This document shows, piece by piece, positions 34,901 to 50,480 of a stretch of DNA of 64,000 nucleotides (position 1 is the first letter of the stretch; every line of letters begins with the position of its first letter). Position numbers and translations under genes: made by a program. Location of the stretch: assembly GCA_948567375.1 (NCBI GenBank), contig OX419755.1:2795001-2859000 (forward strand), read 5' to 3'. Under the pieces are notes generated by a model. It had not been told where the DNA came from. It ran no database searches and saw only the letters and a list, made by a program, of their open reading frames with translations. This DNA comes from Lunularia cruciata (taxonomy: Eukaryota; Streptophyta; Marchantiopsida; Lunulariales; Lunulariaceae).

Positions 34901-36740
34901 GATCTGTCAATCGTCGTGTGGCAGAGCACAGTTTTTCATAGTTTCTCGGAGAAGGATTCGATTGAGAGTCTAGTAATCGATTTTAATGATCACACACATT
35001 GTTCTAACTGTAGTTTGCTTGCATTATACTTCAAGCACGTCTTTTAGAATAGTTTCATATCACCTTAAGATCCGATTAATGACTTCTCTAGGGACCTTAT
35101 CAAGATATTGTGGTGCTGGAGACAGGTTAGGAGTGAAAGCAATCGTAGCCAAGGAGCCGAAATTATGCATATATAGGAGAGCGGGAGAGGATGGGCACCT
35201 CTACAGTGTTCCGTAAAACACTGTAGAGGTGTGAACTGGAATGAACACAAAATCTTCGTACTTTTGCTCAGTATATAGATATCGTAACAACTTGTTCGTG
35301 TTCCTCCTCATTTCTTTTCTTGTTTGATAATGGTTTCGAGAATTAAAGCAAGTGAAGCTGATAGTTGCGAAGGAAGGAGAGAAAAAGACGGGAGCGGGCA
35401 CAATAATACTGATTGGGACATTTCGGGAAGAACCTGATGGTGCACTCGAATCACCATCTCCGTTCTTATTGAGACAATTCTTAAAATACCTCAATTCTAT
35501 TGGGTACAAAGCATGAGCAAAGTCAGGCGCGCCGGTGCAATGGGTACTTAATGGCAATGAACTATGCCTTAACCCTTGAATTCTTTTTGGAGCAGTGTAA
35601 GATATTTACCACTCTGAAGAAATATATATGGTGGAAAAGAACAGAAGTTTGTTACTTTGGAGGTTGCTGTACGTCAAAACACTCAAATGGAAACCCGCTA
35701 TAAGCAAGTGGCATCACTTCTGGTTGCTCTCATACAGGTCACATATACCTTACGTGCTTTAATGATATTGCTGCATAGAGATGATAGTAGCTGGCCCGTT
35801 TCCTGCACATAATCAAGGCTGTCGATGTGGTGCACACATGAGAATAGCAATGTTTTAGGGATGAGAATATCACAAGTACAGACTCCAGAAGTTCATGTGC
35901 TCTAGTTTACGCGACAAGAAGCAGTAATCGAGGAAGTTGATTCTCGTGTTCCAGTGAAACAAATCCATGGCTCACACAAGCAGGCCATCCATAAAACCAT
36001 CTATAAAATGTGACATCATTGGTACCCGAAGCACAAAATGGTGCTGGAGAGTTAAACTATAGTATTCTCCGCTCTGGATCTTAAACTATGCAACAGTTGA
36101 GACAGAAAGTAAGTGCACAGATTATTTGTCGGGGAGTGCTGTACTGTTTATTCAACAATTGGACCTGGTACGAGCACGTCCACCGCTTTCATGCCGATAT
36201 TCGTAACTCTGACTGCCAATCACGTACTGTGTGACAAGGTGGAAAGCTCACCCATACAGTCCAATGGCTGCTAAACGTACTCCCCGACGAGCGAAAACCT
36301 CCCAATCGGATTCTGTTTCCTGCACTTCAGCAAACTCCGTGGCACCATTTTCTACGTTGCCGGGGGCTGGAGGAAAGAGGTAAGGGTCAAGTTATTGATC
36401 GGTCCACCCATGGACCCGGGTTCGCTCGGCCAGGATCATCTCCACTGACACTGTATCATAGAATTCATGGCAGCAAATCATAGTGATTCCCCCGTCTGAA
36501 TCCTACTTGGTTCTCAGCTTTCGCCCTAGCAGCGAGTGTTATTTTCGGGCTGGGCTCGAAAATTGCGCGCTGAACCCCCAACGGAAATTCTGCACCTCCA
36601 TCGGCATCCTATCAGAGGATCAAAAAGGAAGCCCTGGGAACAAATCACCGCCAAATAAAATATCCGCATTAAGCTAAGCTAGGGGAAGAAATAATGTGGC
36701 TGAGATGACAGGGGATTCTGCCAAGCCGCTAAATTTAGAA
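31951..36740. other. Intergenic DNA between the two genes, no gene seen
   Basis: Only short frames without domains occur. A perfect hairpin at 35,196-35,231 is listed separately. A pyrimidine/purine-rich GGG cluster at 33,440-33,500 has no assigned role. Confidence 0.45.
35196..35231. repeat. Perfect 15-bp hairpin, 6-nt loop
   Basis: The arms CACCTCTACAGTGTT and AACACTGTAGAGGTG are exact reverse complements around CCGTAA. No U-tract follows, so it is not a classical terminator. It may be a foldback remnant or a small-RNA stem. Confidence 0.9.
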
Positions 36741-36820
36741 TTCACACTAGCGGAAGGGCTCTTTTGGAGATAGTTTGGTTGGGGAAAGGGGAGCTGCCTG
36801 GCTGCCCAGGTCGGGGGATA

Positions 36821-36838
36821 AAACCCTAACCCTAAACC
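36821..36838 (+). promoter_or_regulatory. Telo-box (AAACCCTAACCCTAAACC)
   Basis: The motif contains AAACCCTAA, the plant telo-box, and lies about 300 bp before the helicase start codon. In plants this interstitial telomere-like motif is common in promoters of translation and RNA-metabolism genes expressed in dividing cells. Its position supports a promoter here. Confidence 0.75.
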
Positions 36839-37135
36839 ATACCAAAGTTTGTCCGGTGGAGAGCCTAGCTGTCATAGAGACAGAAGCGCAGGAGTGGTGC
36901 ATTTGGTGGGGTAGTGCCAGGGAAAAAAGATTTGCACTTTTTCGGGACTTTTTCGATCGAAGAAACCCTGGAAACCCTCGGCTGGAGATGCAGAGCATTG
37001 GTGCTCTGCTGCCTCCCACACATGAATGGATCACTGCTTCTGATCCATACTCCTCCTCTGTCCCTCCTCCACTCGCAATCTGCTTTAGAGGTTTTTGAGA
37101 TTTAAGATTGCAACAGAGCAGCGGGCATAAGGAGA

Positions 37136-41076
<3,941 letters not shown>

Positions 41077-42540
41077 AGTTAGAAGTAGGGTTACTTTCAA
41101 ACTGAAACGTAGAGTAGTTTAACACAAAATACACTGGCGATTTAAGATGCTTTTCGCAAGGACAGGTCTAAAAAGAAAATGTGACAGTCAGAGGGATAAG
41201 CTGTCGTGGCATACCGAAATCGCGTGTCCTTAATGCTGGGTAGAGACCCTGGCTACATTCTACAAGTAGCCAGTTGTGGTAGAGATGGCCAACTTTGAGA
41301 TACTCTGAAGCGAGGAACCGGCTTTGTTTTGGTCATGGCCATCGTGTGCGGGAAGTTATAGGAACCAAATTTTGATCTGAACCGTTAACTCAGGGTGTTT
41401 CAAGTCAAAATGTTCTAGTAGTGTACTTGTATAGTGGGGATAGGCTTGGCACCCCAGGCTGTTATCAGTGGAACATCCGTTAAGAGCATGAGAACCATAT
41501 AACTATTAATTCAACTGACAGGAGTACATGTACCACACTTGGGTTACACTCAGGAAGGAGTAGACGTGACAGAAAGTTACAGGGCCTTCCATGTAAAGCA
41601 TTCAATCAATACATTATTATGATAATAGTAGAGCATTCGGTGACAGACCGTCCTGCTCACCGGGTTCTAAGAGAGCCTGTGTTCTCTCGTCTAATATTTA
41701 AGTGATATTGTTCGAGGTTGGCACCGTTATTGGCCAAGGGTTTCTGGGGAAGTAACCAGGTGTTTGAATGGTTCTCCGGCATGGGTTCAGTAGGATACAT
41801 CCAATCTTTCACTTTCTGTAGGTCTTCCTGAAGCCTTTGCCCAAGCCTCAGGTTTCTAGGAGGAGGTCCACGACTTGTGTTGTTTTCCTCTCAGGATGAT
41901 GGGGTTGGGATCGACTCACTCAGCTTAAAGTTCCTTCGCCTAGCAGGTGCAGGTCAGGCAGGCTTTTGCATTCTTTGGTGGTCAACCCCCTTTGCAGCCA
42001 CTATTTTGTCTCTTCCTCTGCCTCAATCACTTCGGCAGACATGTCTGCTGGTTTGTTTGTCGATGAGAAAAGTCCGAAGCAATGAGTAACCACAAACTGG
42101 AGTATTTGCAAACACCGATACCCAAATCATGAGTTGCCCTAGATACCCCACCGCACGTGAGGTCTCTCAATTCATTCTGATGGGAAAACAACTAAATCTG
42201 TGAAAGGCAAAAAAGGCAAAATCTCAAACGTAATACTTATCTGCGTCCTTGGTCTTCCTTCAGTTACGCCTTCCACCACGATCTAAACGAAGAGCTGGTT
42301 ATCCGGAGACATAGAAGTCCTTCAGCCTCCTTAGGCCACAGCCTCGGACCTTGCAACATCGACTTCGCATCTCGAGCATCGGAGACCATGCTTGCTTCTC
42401 TTCCGGGTTGCACCTTCGTAAGCCGCAAGAGTCTGTCGCTCTCCTTTCCAACGCCATCGGATCTTGTGACATAAGTTACCTTCGGGATTTATGTAGATAT
42501 TGTCTTCCGTTCCGGACGTAGGTCCATCGGATCTTATCAA
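41077..42540. other. Helicase 3' flank and intergenic DNA
   Basis: This should hold the helicase 3' UTR. The sequence 42,300-42,540 contains a repeated CCATCGGATCTT(G/A)T word (near 42,451 and 42,527). No gene is recognised. Confidence 0.45.
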
Positions 42541-43020
42541 TTTTTTCCATATTTATTCGTTATATTCGCAACTTTTATTTCAAAATTCGACATTTTAAAT
42601 TTAATTTAAGTATAATAATTTTAAGAATTATTATACAAAATATTGATTGTATTATAATATAATTTAATACATTGTAGATTAAAAAATATAACAAGAATAT
42701 TTTAAAATGTTCTTTTCTATTCCGGTTGTGTATTGGATCATATTAATTATTTTTATATTTATAAATTATATATTTGTGATATTTTAATTCAGAATTATAA
42801 TTTTTATTTAATTTAAACATATTAATATTATAGATACATATTTAATAAAAATAATTTAAAAATAAACATATTTTTGCTTAAACGATAAAAATAATAATTT
42901 AATTTATCTAAAATTTAAAAAATTTGGAAAAATATAATATTACTTTTTAATAAAATATTGACTTTTTTATATTTCATATTTTATTTCAAAATAATTAAAT
43001 TTCCAATTCCATCCAAAACT
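42541..43020. other. Extremely AT-rich island
   Basis: About 480 bp consist almost only of A and T (words such as TTTAAATTTAATTTAAG and TATTATACAAAATATT), much higher than the flanks. The borders are abrupt, especially on the left after CCATCGGATCTTATC. It may be a matrix-attachment-like segment, an AT-rich MITE, or organelle-derived DNA. No coding is seen. Confidence 0.8.
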
Positions 43021-43249
43021 AATATTTTCTAAAAATTAAAATTTGTTGAAGACAATTTATAGAACTCAACTCTATATGAAATTGATTTGTGTAAAATCAA
43101 CTGTGCACGATATGCGAGTATCATATAGAGAATCCGGGGGAGGTAATTATAGATAATCCATAGGTATGTTCTCGTGCTAGTTTCAAGGCCTACTCTAAGA
43201 TTCATGCACGGCTTTACCAAGAAACCAACGCATATTGAAAAAGCAAAAC

Positions 43250-45330
43250 ATCAAGAACATACGAAGACGTATAGTGATTTATTGTAGATTCCAGGAATGT
43301 TTAGAACCCAGTGTTGGTGTTAGTTGACAAATACCAGTTTTGGTTACTCCTAGTTACAACATACGGATATCCCAATTTTGGTTTAGTCCTTAGTTATCCT
43401 TAGCTCTCTCATCTATCATGTTGGCCATACAGGTTGTATATTTCACTCCTTGGCAAATGATATACACATTGTGGTCCTTGTATATCAGATTAGGCAGACC
43501 TTTGAGCACCTGACTACCAAGTTACATTTAGTAAATTTGAAAGTCAAGGTGTCAAAGTACAGATAATGGTCCCCTTTAGGTATTTTTTCACACCTTGAGC
43601 TTCTAGAAAGGTGTATCACATCTACATATGGACTAACTGTTCTTTGAGTACAAATATGATCTAAGGATTTTGTCACATGCTTCTTAGATGTTGCCCTTAT
43701 GGAGTATATTTTCCATGTGTATGACCTTCCTTTACTATGAGATCTCTAAGTGGCATTTTGTATACTCTCCTCTAGTATTGCTCATTGATCGCCTTATCTC
43801 CTTCACACAGTTCCTCTCTCCTTGACCTTCCTATCACGTTTAAGAGCCTTTGATAGGAGGATTATGTGAGTCTTTGGTAATATTCTTGGATCAAGGACAT
43901 TTGAGTGTGTGATAGGGAATTCGGCACATAGATAGACATCTTTATCGATTTTGTGTGGAGGGGTTAGCTTGCTATCTATGGAAGAGATGACACCTATAGC
44001 ATTTTTGGGTAGTTGGGCTCTTTTGGCACCCCTAATTTCCTCTCATTTTGTGGTTGTTGATAGGTCGGTTTTGGAGACTTCTATGATAGAGGTGGAAGAG
44101 GGATCCTTTCTATCTAGATGTTATTGCAACATACAAGAGATAGTCTATCCTCATGAGCACACGAGGACCTTCCATCTTTTGTTTCATTATAGTCAGATTA
44201 GATTAGAGGTTTACAACCTTCCTTGATGAAGCGACAATGTTAGCATATGCTACATTCTCTCTTGGTTGACTCGTCCATTCTTCAAGCTACTTGAGCACAT
44301 TTTTGCTTTTGCTCCAGCAAGGGTGCATACTCTTGGATCCTAGCTTGACTATGCATTAGGGCAACTCACACCAACTACTTTCTCTACAATGATGAGGTTT
44401 CACCTAGGTTTGGTCAACCCATCTGCATCTTCATTACTCACTTGTGAGTATGGTTCTACACTAGATGTAGCATCAGTCTATATGACATGGTGTCCTTTTG
44501 GTAGGCAGAGGATAGCTACCCATGATGCTATTAGGGACATAGTGTTTGTTATGGCACGAGAGAGTGGACACTTGGCTTAGAGGGAGCATCTGTATGCTTT
44601 GCAAACAACACATGTCAGGGTAGAATCATACTTGGTTCAAGATGATCAAGTGATAGTAGCAAATGTCGTGGTTATGGACCCTATGCATGATACAATTTTG
44701 GAGGAAGTGATTACCCATCTTCCTAGATGGGCGGCAAGTGCAACAACTACTCGTAAGGTCTCCAAGTATAGAAGTACTTAGCAAGGTCACCTCTTTGTTC
44801 CTCTAGCCTTTGAATTATATGGAGCGATGGACACTGCATTTGACACATTTGTCAAGGAGTGCATGAGAGCTTATCATGTTAGGCGTCAAGGGGCACCACT
44901 CTCACTCTCATAATTTTCATATTTTAGACAACATGTGTACATTGCTCTACAAAGGGTAGTGGCTGATGCAATCCATAAGAGAGCAATTACACTAGATGAT
45001 GCTTCTTTGGATGTTCCAGTTGTTTCTAGACCATACAACTTTCATAGCTCAAATATCTTAAGTGCAGTAGGACGGATTTCTCATATAAACTATATTGGAG
45101 CTTAGCATATTTTACCTATTTTGTCCCACCCTTGTACGGCTTGATGTGGTCTTCCCATCCTTCATGTTTTCTATGTGGTCGCCCTTTTCTCTCTTTACAA
45201 CATATGAAATTCTAGGGATCTGGACCTTGCAAGGATCAATATTTTTTCATCAAATGATCCTTATAGCGCCATCAATCCTTATTACAATAGGAAGAGTTGT
45301 ATAGCAAGGATTGGGATGATCAAAGACCTG
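43250..45330 (+). mobile_element. Possible non-autonomous or LINE-like element
   Basis: The left end (43,250-43,320: GTGATTTATTGTAGATT.CAGGAATGTTT) and the right end (45,195-45,330: CATATGAAATTCTAGGGATCTGGACCTTGCAAGGATCAA) both recur side by side at 63,030-63,240. That indicates a unit of about 2 kb and a deleted copy at the right of the window. The inner coding remnant is described separately. Confidence 0.5.
44380..45104 (+). pseudogene. C-terminal region of a LINE-type reverse-transcriptase polyprotein (tentative)
   Basis: A mostly open plus-strand frame broken by stops at about 44,578 and 44,779 encodes GRQRIATHDAIRDIV, then EHLYALQTTHVRVESYLVQ, KVSKYRST, LFVPLAFELYGAMDTAFDTF, and FRQHVYIALQRVVADAIHKR. 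The last part resembles a conserved C-terminal block (HFIPMALEVHGA....F.KECA....LS....FFRQRVSIALQRA) that follows the RT of plant and algal LINE-like elements. That match is from memory and moderate. The frame ends just before the repeat tail shared with 20,336. Confidence 0.5.
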
Positions 45331-45521
45331 AATCATTGTAACTTTCATTTGTAAATACAGACATTCTAATCTTCATGTTAACCAATGTAGCAATGTCTAA
45401 CATCACCCTTGCTCATAGCCTTTGGTGTAGGTTGTAGGTATCATATCTGAGCATTCCCTTTTGTCCATAGACTTTGAAGGTACAATTGATTTTGTGAAGA
45501 ATATCTAATCTATTAAAAATG

Positions 45522-45931
45522 GTCATAAATATTGATGCAAATCTGCACAACCTTTACAAAATACAAAGAATGCAACAAGGTTTAGAAAGCACTTTTAAAA
45601 ATTTTGTTTTATTGAAAATCTAGTTGTATGAAGAGAAAATAGAATACTTGAAGATTAGTATGTAGGCTCTAAGCTAATGAAGTTGTGTTACTTGGCCTTG
45701 CTTCTCCATACTATTTCTCATACCTCCCATTGCTCAAATTTCTTTAACTATGCTGTTGGCATTGTGATGGAATGAACTACCTACTCTCTCAAAGGTAAGA
45801 CCTAAATACTCTAACACTTATTGACATTGCCGCCAAGTGCTAGGTGCTATGTACAAACACTAACACCTATAGCATGGTACATGCTATATCAATACCACAT
45901 GTACTACCATTTGAAATGTATTTTTGACACT
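45522..45931 (-). repeat. Copia LTR, third copy of the family
   Basis: The LTR matches 12,865-13,291 through most of its length and ends TTTTTGACA (minus-strand start TGTCAAAA). A polypurine tract on the minus strand follows at 45,932-45,955. Confidence 0.75.
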
Positions 45932-46571
45932 CCCACTCATTGAAGAAAGGCTAGTACTCCAATCAAATTGCTAAATTTACTAAACTTATCTCCTAGTAAA
46001 GCTATTGTAGAAATATTCATAATCTAATTGTTGGTGTTGATGTAATTGAAATAAATTTCATGTTTCTCTTGCTGCTCACTCACATAGTGATATTGGATAT
46101 GTGGTTGGTTCTCTTGTGGAACAATAGGTTATACACTAGCTTGATAGCACTCTGATTAACATTGTATATAAGAGTTAGACCATCTTGTCCAAATTGTAAT
46201 TCCTTGAGTGACTTGCCATACTACTTCTTTGGCAGTTGAACATGTTGCTATGTGGTAGACGTGACAATGCATTGTTTTCATTAGCTCACTTGCATGTAAT
46301 CAAGCTTTTGGTTTCAATTCCTTGAGGCTTGCTTCAAGCCATAAAGACTCTTAAGCAATATGCAAACAATTTTCTCCTTTTCAACTTTATGTATCCTTGT
46401 GGTTGCTCCATGAAACTTTCCTCATGCAAATCTCCATTAAGAAACATGGCTAAATGTCAAACTGAGGTGACTCCATGTCTTCCGCTACAAGTAGTGAAAA
46501 ATAGATGTGATGGAATCAAACTTGACTACTGGAGCCTCATAGTCTATTCTTGCAAGTTATGAATATCTCTT
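45932..46571 (-). pseudogene. Truncated copia pol remnant
   Basis: The segment is collinear with 8,862-10,165 of the first copia copy but with large internal deletions. It contains the RNase H/RT-side words such as AAATTGTAATTCCTTGAGTGAC and GAATCAAACTTGACTA.TGGAGC and ends at TATTCTTGCAAGTTATGAATA, where an LTR of another family has been inserted or joined at 46,572. Confidence 0.65.
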
Positions 46572-46706
46572 TATAATACTCCAAGGACAAGAGAACTCTT
46601 CAAGAGAGATACAAGAGAGAAAACAAAAATTTCACACTCAATCCTCCGATGCCCCAAAGGAGCACCTTCTCTTTATTATATAGCCAAGGAGGATCTCCTC
46701 CAAGGA
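46572..46706 (-). repeat. TGTAATAC-family LTR, left part (split)
   Basis: Collinear with 4,522-4,635 of the solo LTR. The match stops at CTCCTCCAAGGA and resumes at 57,015 (AAGGAAGCTCCACC), so a large element is inserted here with aagga duplicated at both sides. Confidence 0.8.
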
Positions 46707-47152
46707 TATCATGCCATTTGTAGTGTTGCATCTAGATGCTTAGACATTAGAGTTCCAGTGATAGTAGTTAGAGTTATTTCAACAGTTTCTCAGAGACTAC
46801 TTTCTGACGGTCAGGTTTTGTGTTTGGGGTACTGACTTCACGGTGGGGCCCACCATCACTTTGCACTGTTTGCACCATCAAGTGTGCCGCCAGCGGGACC
46901 GTTAGGGTTCAGACCTAGCTCAAGTCCAAGGGTAATAATTTTGAAGTGCAGCTCCAGAGAGCTCACTTCTCTATGTTGAGCCTTCGAGTTCCTGGCTATG
47001 GTGGACAGAGACCGGCAAGTGTCACCTAGATTCTCTTAGCTAGAGTGGGTGTGGCTTGACTGTAATCAGTGCCCAATTGTTGGCAATTTATAGAGTGATA
47101 GATCAAGTACTGATCTGAGTTGAGTTGAGTTGAGAGTGACAATCTAATTACA
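46707..47152 (+). repeat. 5' LTR of DNMT-Ty3 element, lacking its first ~108 bp
   Basis: It aligns with 56,463-56,910 of the 3' LTR. It ends AATCTAATTACA. The 3' LTR start (TGTGGCAC, 108 bp) is absent here and appears instead at the far right. Confidence 0.8.
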
Positions 47153-48389
47153 TCAAAGAAGTGAAATCAAGTGTAGAAACTTTTAGTGTTGGTGGTATCT
47201 CCAAGCTCAGTGGATCATTGGTAGCTCGATTGAAGTTTAGTTTTTCCTTGGTGTGCAAAAACTCGTTGCTCGATGGAGATTTGGCAGTAAGGCAGATGGT
47301 GTGCAGAAGCGTTGGCCAATTTTTGAGCACAAAAGGAGCAAATTTTGAGCAGTGGCTATGATTTTGAGCTCAAGAGATGAAGGCAAGACCAATTTGTTGC
47401 AAGTTGGGTTCAAAAAGTAAAATTGAAAGTGGAGTTGGGAAGCTATTTTAGTGAATTTGTGATTTGGAGAAACCCATATTTTCAATTTGGCTCAAGTGAA
47501 GAGTTAGTGGAGGATTTGGCGGTCAGCCAACTTTAGGGTTTATGTCAGATTTTACATCAGATTTTGGCTGGATTTTATGTCAAATTTTGGCTAGATTTGG
47601 AGAAATTTTGCTAGTTTGGAGGACTTTCACAAGTTTGGATGAGTTTTGCCAAATTTTGGAGGAGGTTCAAAGTGGCAAGAAGAAAAGCCTCATTTGGCTG
47701 GCTGAATTTTGGCGTTTAGAGGCTTTGAGGCATAGGGTTGTGGGCTATGAGAGGCCTAGAAGGGCCAAAAGAGCCAACAAGCCAACTTGTTGGCATGAGG
47801 CTAGCTAGTTTAGAGTAGATCTTGGTCATTGGTTGGCAAACTCTGCCTTTCCTGCTAGATTGTGCGCAACAAGGTTTGATCCCTAGATCTCTTGTTCCTA
47901 GAATGGTGCCCTAGCCAATTGGTCCACCCTCACTTGTTGTCCTAGCGACTGTGCCACTATTATCTATACACTTGTAGCTTTGGCTAGGAGAAGCAGTTTG
48001 ATCCCATTCTTGGTGATCCTGGTAGCTCAGGACTTAGATACAAACTTCTCTTATGTCAAATGCCAAATGGTGGTAGAGTTAGTTCCATGTTGTTTTATGA
48101 GATGGAGAGTTTTCATTTAGATTTCTTGTGATTGGACCCCCTCCATTCTCTACTTCATGTTTGTGCACCACGTTTGTGTGAGTGCCCTGACTTTAGAGCG
48201 TTGGTACTCGGGTGTGCTCTCGGTTGTGAGGCTGGAGTGATGACCAATCAGACTATCTTTGTTTCTCTCCGGTGAGGTAGAAAGTGATGATCTGCATACT
48301 GTGAGAGTGCATGTTGTGATGGCAAGTTACAGGTTTCCCTTTCCCCTAGCGTAGTTATCTTGGTTAGAGTAAATTAGTGGGTGGTGCTT
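47153..48389 (+). other. Leader region of DNMT-Ty3 element
   Basis: Non-coding leader between the 5' LTR and the nested solo LTR. No normal TGG-starting primer site is visible after the LTR. Phe/Leu/Gly-rich frames at 47,542-47,808 show tandem GATTTTGGCTGGATTTTATG-like words. Nothing else is recognised. Confidence 0.5.
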
Positions 48390-48464
48390 TGTAACAATAT
48401 AGAGTTTAGTGACGAAGTTAGTCGGGCTTACAAAGTAGAGAATAAGACAAAATAGCCTAGAATA

Positions 48465-48680
48465 TTCTAGAAGCATCTAAGAAGCTTCTTGGGAAGCTTC
48501 TCAACTAGTTAACTTGCGCCTTAAGCAGGTAGCTTCTAGAAGGAAGCTTCTAGAAGCTTCTAACTAGCTTAGCTTGCACGCCAAGTAGGCGGCTTCTAGA
48601 AGGAAGCTTCTTGAGAAGCTTCCTAGTTAACTTGGCTTGCACTCCAAGAGAGCGGCTCAAGGAAGCTTCTTGAGAAGCTT
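48465..48680 (+). promoter_or_regulatory. Cluster of heat-shock-element-like motifs
   Basis: The LTR carries many GAAnnTTC units in alternating orientation. A perfect four-unit array GAAgcTTCtaGAAgcTTC lies at 48,543-48,560, and further TTCtaGAA and GAAgcTTC units lie at 48,534-48,541 and 48,601-48,676. The heat-shock element consensus is alternating nGAAn units, usually three or more. A TATA box (TATAAATACC) follows at 48,711. Confidence 0.75.
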
Positions 48681-48710
48681 CAAGGGTCTTGTATGCTACC
48701 TATAAATACC

Positions 48711-48720
48711 AAGGCCGAAG
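48711..48720 (+). promoter_or_regulatory. LTR TATA box
   Basis: TATAAATACC lies about 35 bp after the last HSE-like unit, in the place expected for a U3 core promoter. Confidence 0.7.
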
Positions 48721-48844
48721 CTCATGCTAGGCATTTGGAGTTTTCCCTCATTCAAGTGTCTCAATGTGAGTTTCCATTCTCCTATTTTTCTCCTCGGATT
48801 TGGTCTTTTACATGCTTAGTTGGTGTTGGCACTTGGAAGGGTAC

Positions 48845-48935
48845 TTGCGGTTGCAGTTTGTAGTTTTGGTTTGCTATTGCAGTTTGCGGTTGCAGTTTGT
48901 GGTTTTGGCTTGCTGTTGCAGTTTGCGATTGCGGC
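48845..48935 (+). repeat. 39-bp minisatellite, about 2.3 copies
   Basis: The unit begins TTGCGGTTGCAGTTTGT and copies start at 48,845, 48,884 and 48,923. It lies just upstream of the gag start. Its length is a multiple of three. Confidence 0.85.
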
Positions 48936-48947
48936 TACTTTGTCATG

Positions 48948-50480
48948 ATGGAGTTCTTTGGGGATTCTAGAGGAATTAGCCCTATAGTACGCAATGGGTT
49001 TACTTGGAGTGGTGCTTGGTATCAACCTGTATCTCAGGTCCCAATGAGGGAGGAGATTGACTCTGAGTTGGAGTTTGACATAGGAGCTAATTTAGTTGAG
49101 AGTGCACTTGGTGTGTCCGCATCATTGTTGTGGGACATGGACAAGATTTATGGGGCCTCTAAAGGCCCTAGGCGTTACATTGGTATAGTGGGTACCATTG
49201 AGTTGGATGACTTCATCCAAGAGTTTGATAGTTGGTGTGATCTGCAGCAGATGCGGAACCCGACTTTGTTTACACCTTTCATAGCATGGAAGGGGTTGTT
49301 TCAGCACTTGGAGGGTCCGCCAATGGATGAATACCATGAGTTTAGGAGAGCTCATTTGGAGGAGATCAAGTTATGGAGATAGTATTGGTCTCCAAACTAT
49401 GTCTCTATCACTTCAAGTTTAGTGGCCAAGAGTAGATTGGCTGTACCTACAAGTTCTAGCTCGAGTAGTGTTAGTGGAGGTGCACTAGCTGGAGATAGTG
49501 CTACTACGAGTGGAGCTACCGCTACAAGAGGTGGTGTGATATTGGGGGTTAACCCCATGGTGGAGTTCTTCCTATGTTTGAGTCAGAACTACCAAGGAGT
49601 GCGGACTGACAAGTTGAGGAGCTTGCAGGAGTTCCAGCGGAAGGCTAGAGAGAGCCTACACGAGGCATACACTCGCATGAGGTGGTTGATCAATTTCACT
49701 CAAGGAGTTACTAAGGCCTTGGCAGTCCAATTTTGGTATGAGATATTGGATAATGAGTTACAACGTAGAGTTCATGATGCTACATTGTTGTAGGCTACTT
49801 CACCTACTTTGGCAATGGTCTTTGGTTTGGCTAAGCGTATTGAGCTCAACATGGTGGAGGAGAGAGTGGTAACATTTGGATTTGGTAGGGAGACCTTATC
49901 CACAACTATGACTTCTTCTAGAGTGCAGCAAAATGTACCACGCCCAGTTGTTTTTTGAGTACAGGGTAGACAACCCAAATCCTATGGAGCGAATGGAGGG
50001 CCTAGTGGAGTTAGACCCTTACCTTCATTTTTGGGTCAGCAACAGCTAGTGAGTGGTGGTGTTGCTTGTTGGACTTGTGGTGGACTTCACCATCAGAGAG
50101 AGTGTACTCAGGGTAGTGGACCTGATACTTCTGGTGCATCACAGTTAGCACATAGGCAGTGTGAGCATTGCCATAGATTTGGTCACATTAATGACCGGTG
50201 TTTTGACCTACACTCGGAGTTACGGAGTGGTAGGGCTGCTATGACAGGTAGTATAGGAGCTCTAGTTCATGGAGGACAAGGTGGTAGAGGATCTGTACCT
50301 AGTAGGGGTGCAATACCTGCCCTTACTTCTGATACAACTATGGCTACTCGGATTGAGCAATTGGAGCAAAGATTGGCTAGTATGGCTATTGCTCAGAGGA
50401 GACCAAATTTGGGTGCTGAGGCTTCCACCTCATATGTTGGTGACAGAGATACTTTGGACTTCATGTGTGGAGCAGCATAG
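48948..50480 (+). pseudogene. gag of DNMT-Ty3 element, with CCHC zinc knuckles
   Basis: The likely start is MEFFGDSRG at 48,948 (an ATG also precedes it by one codon). Capsid-like blocks follow: DDFIQEFDSWCDLQQM, FTPFIAWKGLFQHLEG, and, after a stop at 49,380 and a further frame (49,422-49,793), LRSLQEFQRKARESLHEAYT. The nucleocapsid has two knuckles. The first (50,067, CWTCGGLHHQREC) lacks one residue of the CX2CX4HX4C spacing. The second (50,160-50,201, CEHCHRFGHINDRC) is perfect. Stops at about 49,381, 49,793 and 49,958 show it is broken. Confidence 0.75.

Larger units (their letters stand above)
48390..48812 (+). repeat. Chromovirus solo LTR with target duplication tgctt
   Basis: It starts TGTAACAATATAG and ends TCTTTTACA, matching the LTRs at 2,838 and 8,071. 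Perfect 5-bp flanks tgctt lie at 48,385-48,389 and 48,813-48,817. It inserted into the leader of the DNMT-Ty3 element, so it is younger than that element. Confidence 0.93.

Noticed and set aside
47542-47808. 88-residue plus-strand frame in the Ty3 leader
   Set aside because: It is low-complexity, derived from repeated GATTTTGG words, and precedes gag without conserved features.
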